Below, piece after piece: positions 7,547 to 16,001 of a DNA stretch of 64,000 bases. Numbering within the stretch: position 1 is the first letter of the stretch; the number at the start of each line of letters is the position of its first letter. The notes below the pieces were generated by a model. That model did not search any database. It worked only from the letters and a program-made list of their open reading frames with translations, and was not told the DNA's origin. Position numbers and translations under genes: made by a program. The stretch spans positions 343,093 to 407,092 of the forward strand of contig NZ_JANCOC010000001.1 of the NCBI RefSeq assembly GCF_024294905.1, read 5' to 3'. Source of the stretch: Rothia gullae. GTDB lineage: Bacteria > Actinomycetota > Actinomycetes > Actinomycetales > Micrococcaceae.

Positions 7547-7948
7547 ATGGGACAACAATCTACAGCTAGAGTCACCGCACTGATTGCCGCGATTCACGAG
7601 GAAATGAGAGCGCTCGCAGCACGCCGGGGCTTCTCTCAAAGGCGGCTACAGGATGAGGCAGGCGTGAGTCAGTCAGTCATCTCAAAAACGATGTATCGCA
7701 ATGCCTCTACACTGTCGCTAACCCAAGCGGAAGCCTTGGCAAATGCCCTCGGTGAGCCTCTCTCTGTGATCATTGAGCGGGCAGAGCGCAAAATCGCCGT
7801 GCGAGACCAAGTGGCTGCTCCCCTTACTGATGCTCAGTTGGCTGCGCAGATTTTGGCGCGTGCCGAAGCCGCAAAGCAGGCAGGATATGCTTTGGCGGCA
7901 CACCCTGCGGACGATGTTGTTAGTGAGGACTCTGGATGGGTAGCGTAA
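7547..7948 (+). CDS. HTH repressor-like regulator (lysogeny module)
   Basis: 133 residues. An XRE-type HTH covers residues 20-65 (ARRGFSQRRLQDEAGVSQSVISKTM, then SLTQAEALANALGEPLSVII). The C-terminal half is helical and alanine-rich, with no LexA/CI-type peptidase. Immediately followed, with overlap, by a second HTH gene and then by the ImmA-type peptidase. It is likely the element's repressor, inactivated through cleavage or partner exchange by ImmA as in ICEBs1. Confidence 0.75.
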   Translation: MGQQSTARVTALIAAIHEEMRALAARRGFSQRRLQDEAGVSQSVISKTMYRNASTLSLTQAEALANALGEPLSVIIERAERKIAVRDQVAAPLTDAQLAAQILARAEAAKQAGYALAAHPADDVVSEDSGWVA

Positions 7949-8220
7949 AAGGAAACCGCAGAGGCACGGGTCCGGCAAGTCGCTTTAGTCAGCTCATTAA
8001 CGCGGAATTGCGTGCCGAAGTTGCGAGGCAACGTCTGAGCTTGCGGATGCTGGAAGATATGACGGGGATTAGTAAGACTCGTTTGAGCAATACTATTAAC
8101 CAAGATGCGTCACCTCTCAATACCAATGAGGTGGACTTGCTTTGCGAAGCGCTTAGGTTGAGCCCCTCGGATATCTTCCTGAAGGCGTACACTGCCCAAG
8201 AGAAAGAGATGGGGCTATAA
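7936..8220 (+). CDS. Second small HTH regulator
   Basis: 94 residues, overlapping the end of the preceding gene by 13 bases. The HTH is QRLSLRMLEDMTGISKTRLSNTINQ, followed by NTNEVDLLCEALRLSPSDIF, the usual XRE core. It may be a partner or antagonist of the upstream repressor. Two consecutive XRE proteins before an ImmA peptidase is an uncommon layout. Confidence 0.7.
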   Translation: MGSVKGNRRGTGPASRFSQLINAELRAEVARQRLSLRMLEDMTGISKTRLSNTINQDASPLNTNEVDLLCEALRLSPSDIFLKAYTAQEKEMGL

Positions 8221-8265
8221 CCGGCTTCGGCACGTAGCCTCCATCTGTAAATCACCGATTCACTT

Positions 8266-8673
8266 ATGACTTCAACAAATACATATGACCCGGATGCCCA
8301 TGCCGCAGAGCTGGGCATCCGCATCATTGACGCCCAACCACCCGCCGGGACCCTCGCCCTCTGGGACGAGACAACAAGGACGATTCTCGCAAGCCCAGGG
8401 CTACTACACCGGCAGCGCCGATGCGTCCTTGCACACGAGCTGGCACACGCCGTCAATGGCGACACCCACTCTCCCCTCGACACTATCGCCGCGCTTAAGC
8501 GCGAACGTAAGGCTGACCTGACCGCCGCCGGCTGGCTTCTTGATCCTGTAGCGGTGCGGACGGCGCTGGCTGTGTCGCCCGATTCGTTGTCTGCTGCGGC
8601 GGCTGATTTGGATGTGACCCCGAGGATCCTCTCTGCGTGGCTGGAGGGAAGGAAAGGAGAAGAGCGATGGTGA
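8266..8673 (+). CDS. ImmA/IrrE-family metallopeptidase
   Basis: 135 residues. The zinc motif HELAHAVNG (about residues 52-60) is exact HExxH, and the second part (ERKADLTAAGWLLDP, about 78-92) fits the gluzincin acidic ligand. Such peptidases cleave or inactivate XRE repressors and induce integrated elements. Its stop overlaps the integrase start (ATGGTGA), indicating coupled translation. Start ATG 8266 has a weak ribosome site. Confidence 0.85.
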   Translation: MTSTNTYDPDAHAAELGIRIIDAQPPAGTLALWDETTRTILASPGLLHRQRRCVLAHELAHAVNGDTHSPLDTIAALKRERKADLTAAGWLLDPVAVRTALAVSPDSLSAAAADLDVTPRILSAWLEGRKGEERW

Positions 8674-9737
8674 GGGATCCGTTGCCTATTGGGTCGCATG
8701 GTGTGATTACTGTGCGGCGGTTGCGGGCGAAGACGTGGCGCGCTAGGACGTATTTTCGTGATGAGCGTGGTGTGCGTCGTGATGTGACGGCGCAGGCGGC
8801 GACTCGTGCGGCGGCTGAGACGAAGCTGAAGCTGAAGCTGTCGAGTCTGCCGGCGGCTGGTCAGTCGGTGAACGCGAGCATGACGATTAGTGAGGCTGCG
8901 GAGCGTTGGCTAGGTGGTCTGGATGCTTCGCTGTCGACTAATACGGTGAGGAACTATCGGTTGTTGGCGGCGGCGGTGAGTCGTGATTTGGGTTCGCTGC
9001 AGTTGCGTGAGGCGACGGCGGGTGGTTTGGATTCGTATTTGGGGTCTGTTTCTGCCCCGTCTGCGCGTCATAATCGGCGCCTGGTGCTTCGCATGATTTT
9101 TGATGAGGCGGTGCGGCTGGGCGCTGTTCCGTATAACCCTGTACTGTCGACGAAGTCGGTGAAGGGGACAAAGAAGACGGTGCAGGCGCTGAGCTTGGAA
9201 CAGGTTCAGCAGCTCCGGTCGCTGGTCTCTGGTGATTTGGCTGATCTGGTGGATGTTCTGCTGGGCACAGGGTGCCGCTGGGGCGAGGGCGCGGGCCTGC
9301 GCTGGGAAGACGTTGATCTGGACGCTGGCACGGTGACGGTGAATGGCACGCTGATTCATGGTGCCGGCTGGCAGGCGGACACAAAGACTCATCAGTCACG
9401 AACCCTGCAGGTGCCGGCGTTCGTGCTGAAGGTGCTGCAGAGGCGGCGAGCGCAAGCCGCGGCGGGTGCCGTGTTCGTGTTTGAGTTTAGGGGCGCGCCG
9501 TTGAAGTACAACTCGAGTCGGGCGCAGCTGAAGAAGGCTTTGGCTGGGTCTGGGTTGGAGTGGGTGACGTGGCATGTGCTCCGTAAGACGACGGCGACGC
9601 ATCTGGATCAGGTGTTGGGTTTGTCGGAGGCTTCGGTGCAGTTGGGTCATGCGTCGGAGGCTATGACGCGGCAGGCGTATGTGGCGCGGTCGAGTTCTGC
9701 GGCGTTTGCTGAGGCGTTGGAGGGGTTGGTGGCGTGA
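8667..9737 (+). CDS. int: Tyrosine recombinase / phage integrase
   Basis: 356 residues from ATG 8667 (GGAAAGGAGA upstream; the earlier frame start lies inside the peptidase gene). N-terminal arm-binding region, SAM-like core-binding domain (about 70-150), then the catalytic domain with Arg204 (TGCRWGEG), Lys240, His303-x-x-Arg306 (WHVLRK), His328 (LGHAS) and Tyr338. All catalytic positions are present, so it should be active. It is the last gene of the element, so the right attachment site should lie just after it; no tRNA gene is found there. Confidence 0.92.
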   Translation: MVRDPLPIGSHGVITVRRLRAKTWRARTYFRDERGVRRDVTAQAATRAAAETKLKLKLSSLPAAGQSVNASMTISEAAERWLGGLDASLSTNTVRNYRLLAAAVSRDLGSLQLREATAGGLDSYLGSVSAPSARHNRRLVLRMIFDEAVRLGAVPYNPVLSTKSVKGTKKTVQALSLEQVQQLRSLVSGDLADLVDVLLGTGCRWGEGAGLRWEDVDLDAGTVTVNGTLIHGAGWQADTKTHQSRTLQVPAFVLKVLQRRRAQAAAGAVFVFEFRGAPLKYNSSRAQLKKALAGSGLEWVTWHVLRKTTATHLDQVLGLSEASVQLGHASEAMTRQAYVARSSSAAFAEALEGLVA

Positions 9738-9979
9738 GGTCACTATTTACTCACGACTTTGGGCACCTGTTTTCTCCGATATTGGCGGCATCTCTCACTG
9801 GTATATGCCGGTGGTTGATTTTCGCTTGACTTGGTGTTTTTCGGTGATTTAGCCGTTTGAATACCCGTTTATGCCAGTCTCATTTTTGGGCGCTGGATTA
9901 ATAAAGAGTTGTTTATAAGGGTGTGCGCATGATGTAGTTAAGAAACCTACAGACTAGAACGAACCGAAAGAGAACCCTC
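9738..9979. other. Element/host junction and importer upstream region
   Basis: 242 bases between integrase and the metal-binding lipoprotein. It becomes AT-rich and leaves the GT-rich phage composition near 9840. The attachment site probably lies here, but the core cannot be defined without the left end. No clear Zur box was found by eye. Confidence 0.4.
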
Positions 9980-10981
9980 ATGTCGCATCAGAAGATCACC
10001 CGCAAGCACTTCCTCACCGCAATGGGCTCACTCGCCGCATCCTCCCTGCTGCTGGCAGGCTGCGCAACCGAGAACAGCACCTCCTCCGGTTCCTCCTCCT
10101 CGGCTGGCTCCAACAACGGCAAGGTGAAGGTCGTCGCCTCCACCGACGTCTACGCAGACATCGCCAAGCAGGTTGGCGGCGACTACATTGAGGTCACCGC
10201 GCTGATTGCCTCCACCAGCACCGACCCCCACTCCTACGAAGCCACCAGCGCCGACCGCCTCAAGGCGAAGGACGCATCCCTAATCGTCATCAACGGCGCA
10301 GGCTACGATCTGTTCCTCGAAGACCTCGCCGGCAAGGACAACACCTCCCAGAAGATTGTGAACGCGGTCAAGGTCAGCGGCAAGCTCACCGACGCCGAAT
10401 ACACCCACCTGGTCGAGGACCACCGCGGCGGTGAACACCACGAAGACGGCGGTGACCACGCCCACGAGTTCAATGAGCACCTCTGGTACGACTTCGAAAC
10501 CATGAAGAAGGTCGCCCAGCAGATCGCTGAAGAGCTTGCAGGCCTCGACTCCGCACACGCTGAGGCGTTCCGTACCAACGCATCCACCTTCTCCAAGGAA
10601 CTGGACGCACTGGACACCACCGCCAAGGCAATCGCCGGTGAAGGCAAGAAGTACCTGTCCACCGAGCCCGTGCCGGACTACCTGATTTCCTCCACCGGCG
10701 CAGAGAACGCAACCCCCAGCGAATTCGCTGAAGCAGCAGAAGCCGGCAACGACGTCCCCGCACTCGTCCTGAAGGAAACCAAGGACATGGTCACCGAGAA
10801 GAAGGTCCAGCTGCTCGCCTACAACGAGCAGACCTCCACCTCCCAGACCAACGAGGTGCTGCAGGCAGCCAAGGACGCCTCGGTGAACTACGTATCCTTC
10901 ACCGAAACCCTGCCGGAGAACACCAACTACCTGGCATGGATGAAGACCAACGTCAGCAACCTCGAAAAGGCGCTCTCCTAA
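9980..10981 (+). CDS. Zinc/manganese ABC importer substrate-binding lipoprotein
   Basis: 333 residues. The signal peptide (HFLTAMGSLAASSLLLAGC) ends in the lipobox LAGC with Cys24, so it is anchored outside the membrane. The cluster A-I (ZnuA/TroA) pattern follows: VVASTDVYADIAKQVGG, HSYEATSAD with a metal histidine, then a histidine/acid-rich loop (HLVEDHRGGEHHEDGGDHAHE, about 144-164) typical of zinc binders, and NEHLWYDF. First of three genes with the ATPase and permease. The His-rich loop and the nearby Zur-like gene favour zinc over manganese. Confidence 0.9.
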   Translation: MSHQKITRKHFLTAMGSLAASSLLLAGCATENSTSSGSSSSAGSNNGKVKVVASTDVYADIAKQVGGDYIEVTALIASTSTDPHSYEATSADRLKAKDASLIVINGAGYDLFLEDLAGKDNTSQKIVNAVKVSGKLTDAEYTHLVEDHRGGEHHEDGGDHAHEFNEHLWYDFETMKKVAQQIAEELAGLDSAHAEAFRTNASTFSKELDALDTTAKAIAGEGKKYLSTEPVPDYLISSTGAENATPSEFAEAAEAGNDVPALVLKETKDMVTEKKVQLLAYNEQTSTSQTNEVLQAAKDASVNYVSFTETLPENTNYLAWMKTNVSNLEKALS

Positions 10982-11881
10982 GTGACTGACAACAATAACG
11001 GTGCCGCCCCCGCGATTTCCATTCGCGGGGGTAGCCTCGCTTTCGGGGCCCGCACCCTCTGGAAAGATTTAACCCTCGACATCGGCGCAGGCGAATACTT
11101 TGCCGTGCTCGGACCCAACGGCTCCGGCAAATCCACCTTCCTCAAAGTTGTTCTCGGCCTGACCGGACTCAACGCCGGCGAAATCTCTGTACTCGGCAAA
11201 CCCGCACGCTTAGGCAACGCCGGCGTCGGCTACGTACCGCAGCAGAAGTCCATCCCCACCTCCACCCCGATGCGCGCCCGCGACCTTGTGGGACTTGGCG
11301 TGGACGGGCACCGCTGGGGTCTCCGTCTGCACGGCCGCAAATACCGTGCCAAGGTTGACGAGCTCCTCGAAGCCGTCGGCGCGACCGAGTATGCGAACGT
11401 GCCGGTGGGTCTGCTCTCCGGCGGTGAGCAGCAGCGTCTGCGTATCGCTCAGGCGCTCGCGAACGACCCGAAGATTCTGCTGGCCGACGAGGCGCTACTC
11501 TCCCTGGACCTCAACCACCAGTACGCGGTGGCTGAGCTGATTCACCGGTTCAACCGTAAACGCGGCGTGGCGGTGGTGTTCGTGACCCACGAGATTAACC
11601 CCATCATTGAGCATGTGGATCGCGTTCTCTACCTGGCGAATGGTCGTTTCACGGTCGGGTCGGTGGAAGAGGTCATGACCGGTGAGACTCTCACCTCCCT
11701 GTACGGAACCCCGGTGAGCGTGCTTAAGTCTAATGGCCGTTACGTGGTGGTGGGTGAGACTCACGCCAGCGACCACTGCCATATTGAGGGTACCGACCAG
11801 AATATTCACGGTTCCCACCTGAAGTCTGGTCTTTCTGAACCGCAGCGCACTCTACACCTTCCGGGAGGAACCACTCGATGA
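10982..11881 (+). CDS. Zinc ABC importer ATPase
   Basis: 299 residues beginning at GTG directly after the stop of the binding protein. Walker A GPNGSGKST (about 44-52), Q-loop PQQKS, signature LLSGGEQQR (about 140-148), Walker B KILLADEAL and a switch histidine (FVTHEIN). In Walker B the usual Asp-Glu pair is present (ADEA). The C-terminal 50 residues include extra histidines (THASDHCHIEG), which may sense metal. Ends in an ATGA overlap with the permease. Confidence 0.92.
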   Translation: MTDNNNGAAPAISIRGGSLAFGARTLWKDLTLDIGAGEYFAVLGPNGSGKSTFLKVVLGLTGLNAGEISVLGKPARLGNAGVGYVPQQKSIPTSTPMRARDLVGLGVDGHRWGLRLHGRKYRAKVDELLEAVGATEYANVPVGLLSGGEQQRLRIAQALANDPKILLADEALLSLDLNHQYAVAELIHRFNRKRGVAVVFVTHEINPIIEHVDRVLYLANGRFTVGSVEEVMTGETLTSLYGTPVSVLKSNGRYVVVGETHASDHCHIEGTDQNIHGSHLKSGLSEPQRTLHLPGGTTR

Positions 11882-12798
11882 CCATTCTTGCTTCCCTCCC
11901 CGCTCTGGCACCGGTTGCCGCCGCGCAGAATGATTTGCTCTCCCGTATCTTCGTTTTTGACCGCTACGGCGAGCTGCTGCAGATGCTGCAGAACTCCATT
12001 TTTGCTGGCGCTGTTCTGGGCCTTATCGGCGGTTTCGTCGGTATTTTCGTGATGATGCGCGACCATGCCTTTGCGGTGCACGGCATCTCTGAAATGTCTT
12101 TCGCGGGTGCAGCCCTTGCCCTGCTACTCGGCTATGACGTGGTGACCGGCTCCATGGTCGGTTCGATTGCCTCGGCTCTACTGATTGCCTTTCTTGGCTC
12201 TAAGGCGAGCAACTCGAACTCGGTCATTGGTGCGCTCATGCCGTTCGGCCTGGGCTTGGGTATTCTATTCCTCTCCCTGTACCAGGGTCGTAGCGCGAAT
12301 AAGTTTGGTCTGCTGACCGGTCAGATTGTGTCCGTGGATGCCGACCAGCTGCACACCATGATTATTGGTGCGGTGGTTATTATCTGCCTGCTGGTGATGG
12401 TGTGGCGTCCGCTGAGCTTCTCCTCCCTGGACCCGGAGGTCGCGCGCGCTAAGGGCGTGCCGATGCGCTTCCTGTCCCTGGTGTTCATGGTGATTCTGGG
12501 TATTGCTGTGGCGCTGTCTGTGCAGGTGGTTGGTTCGCTGCTGGTGCTGGCGCTGCTGATTACTCCGGCGGCTGCGGCGATGCAGGTGACCGCCTCTCCG
12601 GTGCGCACCCTGATCCTGTCGGTGCTGTTCGCGGAGGCGTCCATTGTGGGAGGTATTCTGCTGGCTCTTGCCGGTTCGTTGCCGATTAGCCCCTATGTGA
12701 CCAGCATTTCCTTCCTGATTTACGTGGTGTGCCGTGTGATTGGTGGCGTGAAGCGCCGCCATAGCGCGTCGGGCCGCCAGCTGGCTGAGAAGGCATAA
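11878..12798 (+). CDS. Zinc ABC importer permease
   Basis: 306 residues with about eight or nine transmembrane segments, the size and hydropathy of ZnuB/MntB-family (ABC-3) permeases. The motif region GISEMSFAGAALALLLGYD and the stretch SLLVLALLITPAAAAMQVT are typical. It overlaps the ATPase by four bases and ends the operon before a strong terminator. Confidence 0.9.
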   Translation: MTILASLPALAPVAAAQNDLLSRIFVFDRYGELLQMLQNSIFAGAVLGLIGGFVGIFVMMRDHAFAVHGISEMSFAGAALALLLGYDVVTGSMVGSIASALLIAFLGSKASNSNSVIGALMPFGLGLGILFLSLYQGRSANKFGLLTGQIVSVDADQLHTMIIGAVVIICLLVMVWRPLSFSSLDPEVARAKGVPMRFLSLVFMVILGIAVALSVQVVGSLLVLALLITPAAAAMQVTASPVRTLILSVLFAEASIVGGILLALAGSLPISPYVTSISFLIYVVCRVIGGVKRRHSASGRQLAEKA

Positions 12799-12813
12799 GA
12801 CCTATAGAAAGAG

Positions 12814-12845
12814 CCCCACCTCGGGAAATGAGGTGGGGTTCTTTC
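12814..12845 (+). terminator. Terminator of the zinc importer operon
   Basis: Nine-base-pair stem (CCCCACCTC / GAGGTGGGG) with a 7-base loop, followed by TTCTTTCGTT, 15 bases after the permease stop. The next 228 bases to the Zur gene hold nothing recognisable. Confidence 0.8.
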
Positions 12846-13073
12846 GTTGTTGTGCTGTGTTAGCGCTACGGGTTATGTATCCGGTACGCAATGCGGGCTC
12901 AACCTGTGTGGCGTTGTGTTGCCTTGTCCAGATGCCATGTGTGTCGTGCTGTAGTGGTGCCGAAGATCTTTGAAGGCGCCGTATCCGCCGTATCTTTCGT
13001 TGAGAAGGTTTTCCCCGGTGGGGGAGAGCTCCTCAGAATGAGGGGCTTAGAGGTTGCGGCGTAGCCTGCAACG

Positions 13074-13538
13074 TTAGCGTGCAGTGCCGCCATGCGATTC
13101 TTCCTCGCGACGTGCCAAAGTGCAGTCCGGGCAGTAACCGGTCACTTCTACCACGTGCTCCAGCTCCGAGAAGCCGTGCTGCTTGCCCATGGCCAGTGCC
13201 CAGTCCTCGAGGGCGGGTGCTTCCAGCTCAATGGCGGTGCCGCATCGGCGGCAGAGCAGGTGGTGGTGGTGGTCTTTCACCCGGCAGTGGCGGTACAGAG
13301 TCTCACCCTCAATGCCCTTGACCGAGTCGAGCTCACCGGCGTTAGCCAGCGACTGCAGCACGCGGTAGGTGGTTGCGAGAGAGACCTGTTCCTTGCGGTT
13401 CGAGAGGGTCAGGTGCAGATCCTGTGCTGAGATGAAATCGCCGAGCTCTTCCATAGTCGCCTTGATGATGCGACGCTGGCGGGTATTTCGGGCTTCGGCG
13501 GGCTTCGTAATTCTCCGTACGGGAATATGAGTGTCCAT
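13074..13538 (-). CDS. zur: Fur-family regulator, Zur-like
   Basis: 154 residues from ATG 13538, chosen because GAAAGG precedes it; the ATG at 13571 has no ribosome site. A winged-helix DNA-binding domain (RQRRIIKATMEELGDFISAQDLHLTL, ATTYRVLQSLANAGELD), the regulatory sequence HCRVKDHHHHLLCRRCG with three histidines in a row plus one, and paired CxxC sites (CRRC, CPDC) for structural zinc. Convergent with the zinc importer, so repression of that operon under zinc sufficiency is the natural inference. Confidence 0.85.
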   Translation of the reverse strand: MDTHIPVRRITKPAEARNTRQRRIIKATMEELGDFISAQDLHLTLSNRKEQVSLATTYRVLQSLANAGELDSVKGIEGETLYRHCRVKDHHHHLLCRRCGTAIELEAPALEDWALAMGKQHGFSELEHVVEVTGYCPDCTLARREEESHGGTAR

Positions 13539-13695
13539 TGCTGAACCTTTCGGGGCGGAAATCTGTCCCATTGTGTGGTCGATCTTGTCTTACGACTTTA
13601 CACTAGAGGCGTTCAAAAGGTGGTTGATTTGTGCTTTATCTCAAAAATTGAAGTCATCAACAGGCACGAATGAGGGTTAACGGTAGACTAAAACT

Positions 13696-14373
13696 ATGAA
13701 AATGACGAAGTACACCCACTCATGTATCCGCCTTGAGAATGAGGGGCGCACCCTCGTTCTTGACCCCGGTAACTTTGCCGCAGAAGGCGAACACGCCACC
13801 GCGCTGGAAGGCGCCGATTACCTGTTCGTGACCCACGCGCATCCGGACCATTTTGACGGCCCGTCGGTGCTGCCGCTGATTGCTCAGCGCGCAGAGTCGC
13901 AGACCCCGTTGAAGATTTGGGCTCCCGAGGCTGTCGCCGAGGTCATCAAGGAGGCTGTACCCGCTGCTGAGGTTACCGTTGTTTCCTCTGATTCTGAGTT
14001 CAGCATCCCCGGTTTTGAGGTGAAGACCTACGGCGGTCAGCACGCCCTGATTCACCCGCTGATTCAGACCATCGCCAACGTCGGTTACCTAATTAACGGT
14101 GCCGTGTACCACCCCGGAGATTCGCTGGTGGTTCCGCACCGCGTGCGTGCGAATACCGTCCTGGTGCCGATTCACGCCCCCTGGTCGAAGGTTCAGGAAG
14201 TCATTGATTTTGTGATTGCGACCGGCGCTCAGCGTGTGGTTCCGATTCACAACGGCATGATTAACGCCAACGGCACCGGCATTATTGAGGGCCTGGTGAC
14301 AAACTTCGGCGCGAAGTACGGCACTGAACTGAAGCACCTGAACCCCGGTGAGAGCATTGAGGTTGAGGCGTAA
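13696..14373 (+). CDS. Metallo-beta-lactamase-fold hydrolase, UPF0173-like
   Basis: 225 residues. Short MBL form beginning MKMTKYTHSCIRLENEGRTLVLDPG, with THAHPDHFDG (about 49-58) as the HxHxDH metal site, a histidine at HALIHPLIQ and GVYHPGDSLVVP for the bridging Asp. It matches the UPF0173 (YtkL-like) group of unknown substrate. TAGACT lies 6 bases before the ATG with no ribosome site, so it may be leaderless. Confidence 0.85.
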   Translation: MKMTKYTHSCIRLENEGRTLVLDPGNFAAEGEHATALEGADYLFVTHAHPDHFDGPSVLPLIAQRAESQTPLKIWAPEAVAEVIKEAVPAAEVTVVSSDSEFSIPGFEVKTYGGQHALIHPLIQTIANVGYLINGAVYHPGDSLVVPHRVRANTVLVPIHAPWSKVQEVIDFVIATGAQRVVPIHNGMINANGTGIIEGLVTNFGAKYGTELKHLNPGESIEVEA

Positions 14374-14426
14374 GCCTGACCGTTGAGCTTCAAACGCGCC
14401 GATGACGGCGCATGAAGGAGAGTATT

Positions 14427-14855
14427 GTGAGCACGATTTTTACCAAGATTATTGAGGGTGAGATTCCCGGCCGCTTCGTCTGGAAGGACGAGCACTGCGT
14501 CGCCTTCCTGGACATCATGCCCCTGTCGGAAGGTCACCTGCTGCTCGTTCCCCGCGCTGAGGTCGACCGTTGGCCCGACCTGCCGGCTGAGCTGGCAACG
14601 CACCTGTTCGCTGTGGCGCACAAGATTTCTGGTGCCCTGGATCAGGCATTCGATAAGGACCGTGTGGCTCTGATGATTGCGGGCTTCGACGTTCCGCACA
14701 CCCACATCCACCTGTTCCCGGCTGACGGCATGGCTGATTACGATCCCGCTAACGCGAAGAAGGACGCGACCGCCGAAGAGCTGGATGCGGCCGCTGAGAA
14801 GGTGCGTGCTGCCCTGCGCGAGTGCGGCCACGGCGAGTTCGTGCCGGAGGCGTAA
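14427..14855 (+). CDS. HIT-family nucleotide-binding hydrolase
   Basis: 142 residues from GTG 14427, behind GAAGGAGA. The HIT motif is HTHIHLFP (about 95-102), and IFTKIIEGEIPGRFVW and LSEGHLLLVPR are conserved family segments. Likely a nucleoside phosphoramidase or dinucleotide hydrolase. It follows the MBL gene by about 50 bases. Confidence 0.88.
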   Translation: MSTIFTKIIEGEIPGRFVWKDEHCVAFLDIMPLSEGHLLLVPRAEVDRWPDLPAELATHLFAVAHKISGALDQAFDKDRVALMIAGFDVPHTHIHLFPADGMADYDPANAKKDATAEELDAAAEKVRAALRECGHGEFVPEA

Positions 14856-14861
14856 GCGCCC

Positions 14862-14903
14862 TTTACAGCGCGTATAAACACGACAGCGCGTATAAACACG
14901 AAG
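14862..14903. repeat. Two direct 18-base repeats after the HIT gene
   Basis: CAGCGCGTATAAACACGA occurs twice in tandem, in the short space between the HIT stop and the terminator. No function evident. Confidence 0.6.
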
Positions 14904-14940
14904 GAGCCGCCCTCTACAGAACAGTAGAGGGCGGCTCCTT
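14901..14940. terminator. Bidirectional terminator between HIT and acetolactate decarboxylase genes
   Basis: Perfect 17-bp stem (AAGGAGCCGCCCTCTAC and its complement) with a 6-base loop between convergent genes. Confidence 0.85.
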
Positions 14941-14981
14941 CGTTAATATAGCCCGTTGCTATATCCCGGTGTGGGAGAAGC

Positions 14982-15731
14982 TTAGTGCTTTTCAGCCTTG
15001 GAGATCTGTTCAGCCAGGTCCTCGGGGGAGAGGTTAGCGGAGGAGAACTCGGGGGTCAGCGGCAGGTGCAGTTGCAGACCGGTACCGGGGCAAATCTCGA
15101 CCTTCGCGGAGCGTAGCTTGAAGTCAACCACGTGGCCGCCGCGGGTGCGCTCGTCGTCGATGAAGTGAGCGTGGCAGCCGGGCACCGAAATGCCCTGCTC
15201 ATAGATGGGGGTGCGGAAGCCAACAATCGTGCCGGTCACGTTATCGAACTGGACGATGTCTTCGTTCTCGGTGGCTGCGACCATCTTCGGGTAGGGCTTT
15301 TCCTGCTTCTTCACGGTGCGGGTGCGGACCCACTCGAACTCGCCGTAAATCTTGATGGCGTACATGTAGTTCTTGGAGACGGTGAAGTCATCCAGAATCT
15401 GCGAGGCAGACTTACGCAGCAGGTTCAGCGGCAGTTCGCGCTTGATCATGGGCACGAAGTTGGTGACCACGGCGTAGGGGGTCTGCTGGCGCAGGTCGGG
15501 CAGGGATACGGAGCCGTCGTGTCGTACCTGGTAGCAGACCCCGTCGAGGACGACCATTTCGCCGTCGAGGCCGTTGAAGGTACCCACACCGAAGTTGCCG
15601 TGGCTCAGGAGCTCACCGATGGTCATCTCGCCATCGTAGATGCCGTCCAGCAGCTGGGACATGAGGCCGGTCTGAAAAACTTCGTTACGGAAAACAGTTT
15701 CACCGTTTAGGATGGTCGGCTGATATGCCAT
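14982..15731 (-). CDS. budA: Acetolactate decarboxylase
   Basis: 249 residues, full length. Converts acetolactate to acetoin in the butanediol/acetoin overflow pathway. Visible family features are FQTGLMSQLLDGIYDGEMTIGELLSHGNFGVGTFNGLDGEMV near the start and the zinc site HAHFIDDERTRGGHVVDF near residue 195. Cytoplasmic. No acetolactate synthase is adjacent, so substrate would come from the ilvBN product at 53.9-56.2 kb or a catabolic enzyme elsewhere. ATG 15731 has GAGGAGA upstream. Confidence 0.93.
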   Translation of the reverse strand: MAYQPTILNGETVFRNEVFQTGLMSQLLDGIYDGEMTIGELLSHGNFGVGTFNGLDGEMVVLDGVCYQVRHDGSVSLPDLRQQTPYAVVTNFVPMIKRELPLNLLRKSASQILDDFTVSKNYMYAIKIYGEFEWVRTRTVKKQEKPYPKMVAATENEDIVQFDNVTGTIVGFRTPIYEQGISVPGCHAHFIDDERTRGGHVVDFKLRSAKVEICPGTGLQLHLPLTPEFSSANLSPEDLAEQISKAEKH

Positions 15732-16001
15732 GAGATTTCTCCTCGTTACAGTGGATGCGGCGTCAGACGGGTCGATCGGTCATCGGCGATACTCGCCCTA
15801 GCCGATGCTAAAAAAGGGGAAGGGCGGCGGGGAGAACACGGCGTTGTGATGTCGTTTCTCGCGGAATTCGTAGGTGCCGCCGACCGGGCGCACGCACTTT
15901 CATTGTACGCCCGTGCAGGAAGAACCCCGGGACTAGCGGGTACGACATCTTAGGATGTGGCCCGCTACCTGCTCCTACAAGGGAAGAGGAGGTAGGGCCC
16001 G
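15732..16001. other. Intergenic region upstream of budA
   Basis: 270 bases. An inverted repeat TAGCGGG...CCCGCTA and a second imperfect stem (CTACCT...AGGTAG) near 15935-15990 probably terminate the acetyltransferase gene. Confidence 0.4.

Noticed and set aside
12899-13093. 64-codon leftward frame between the importer and zur
   Set aside because: No ribosome site, odd composition and partial overlap with zur.
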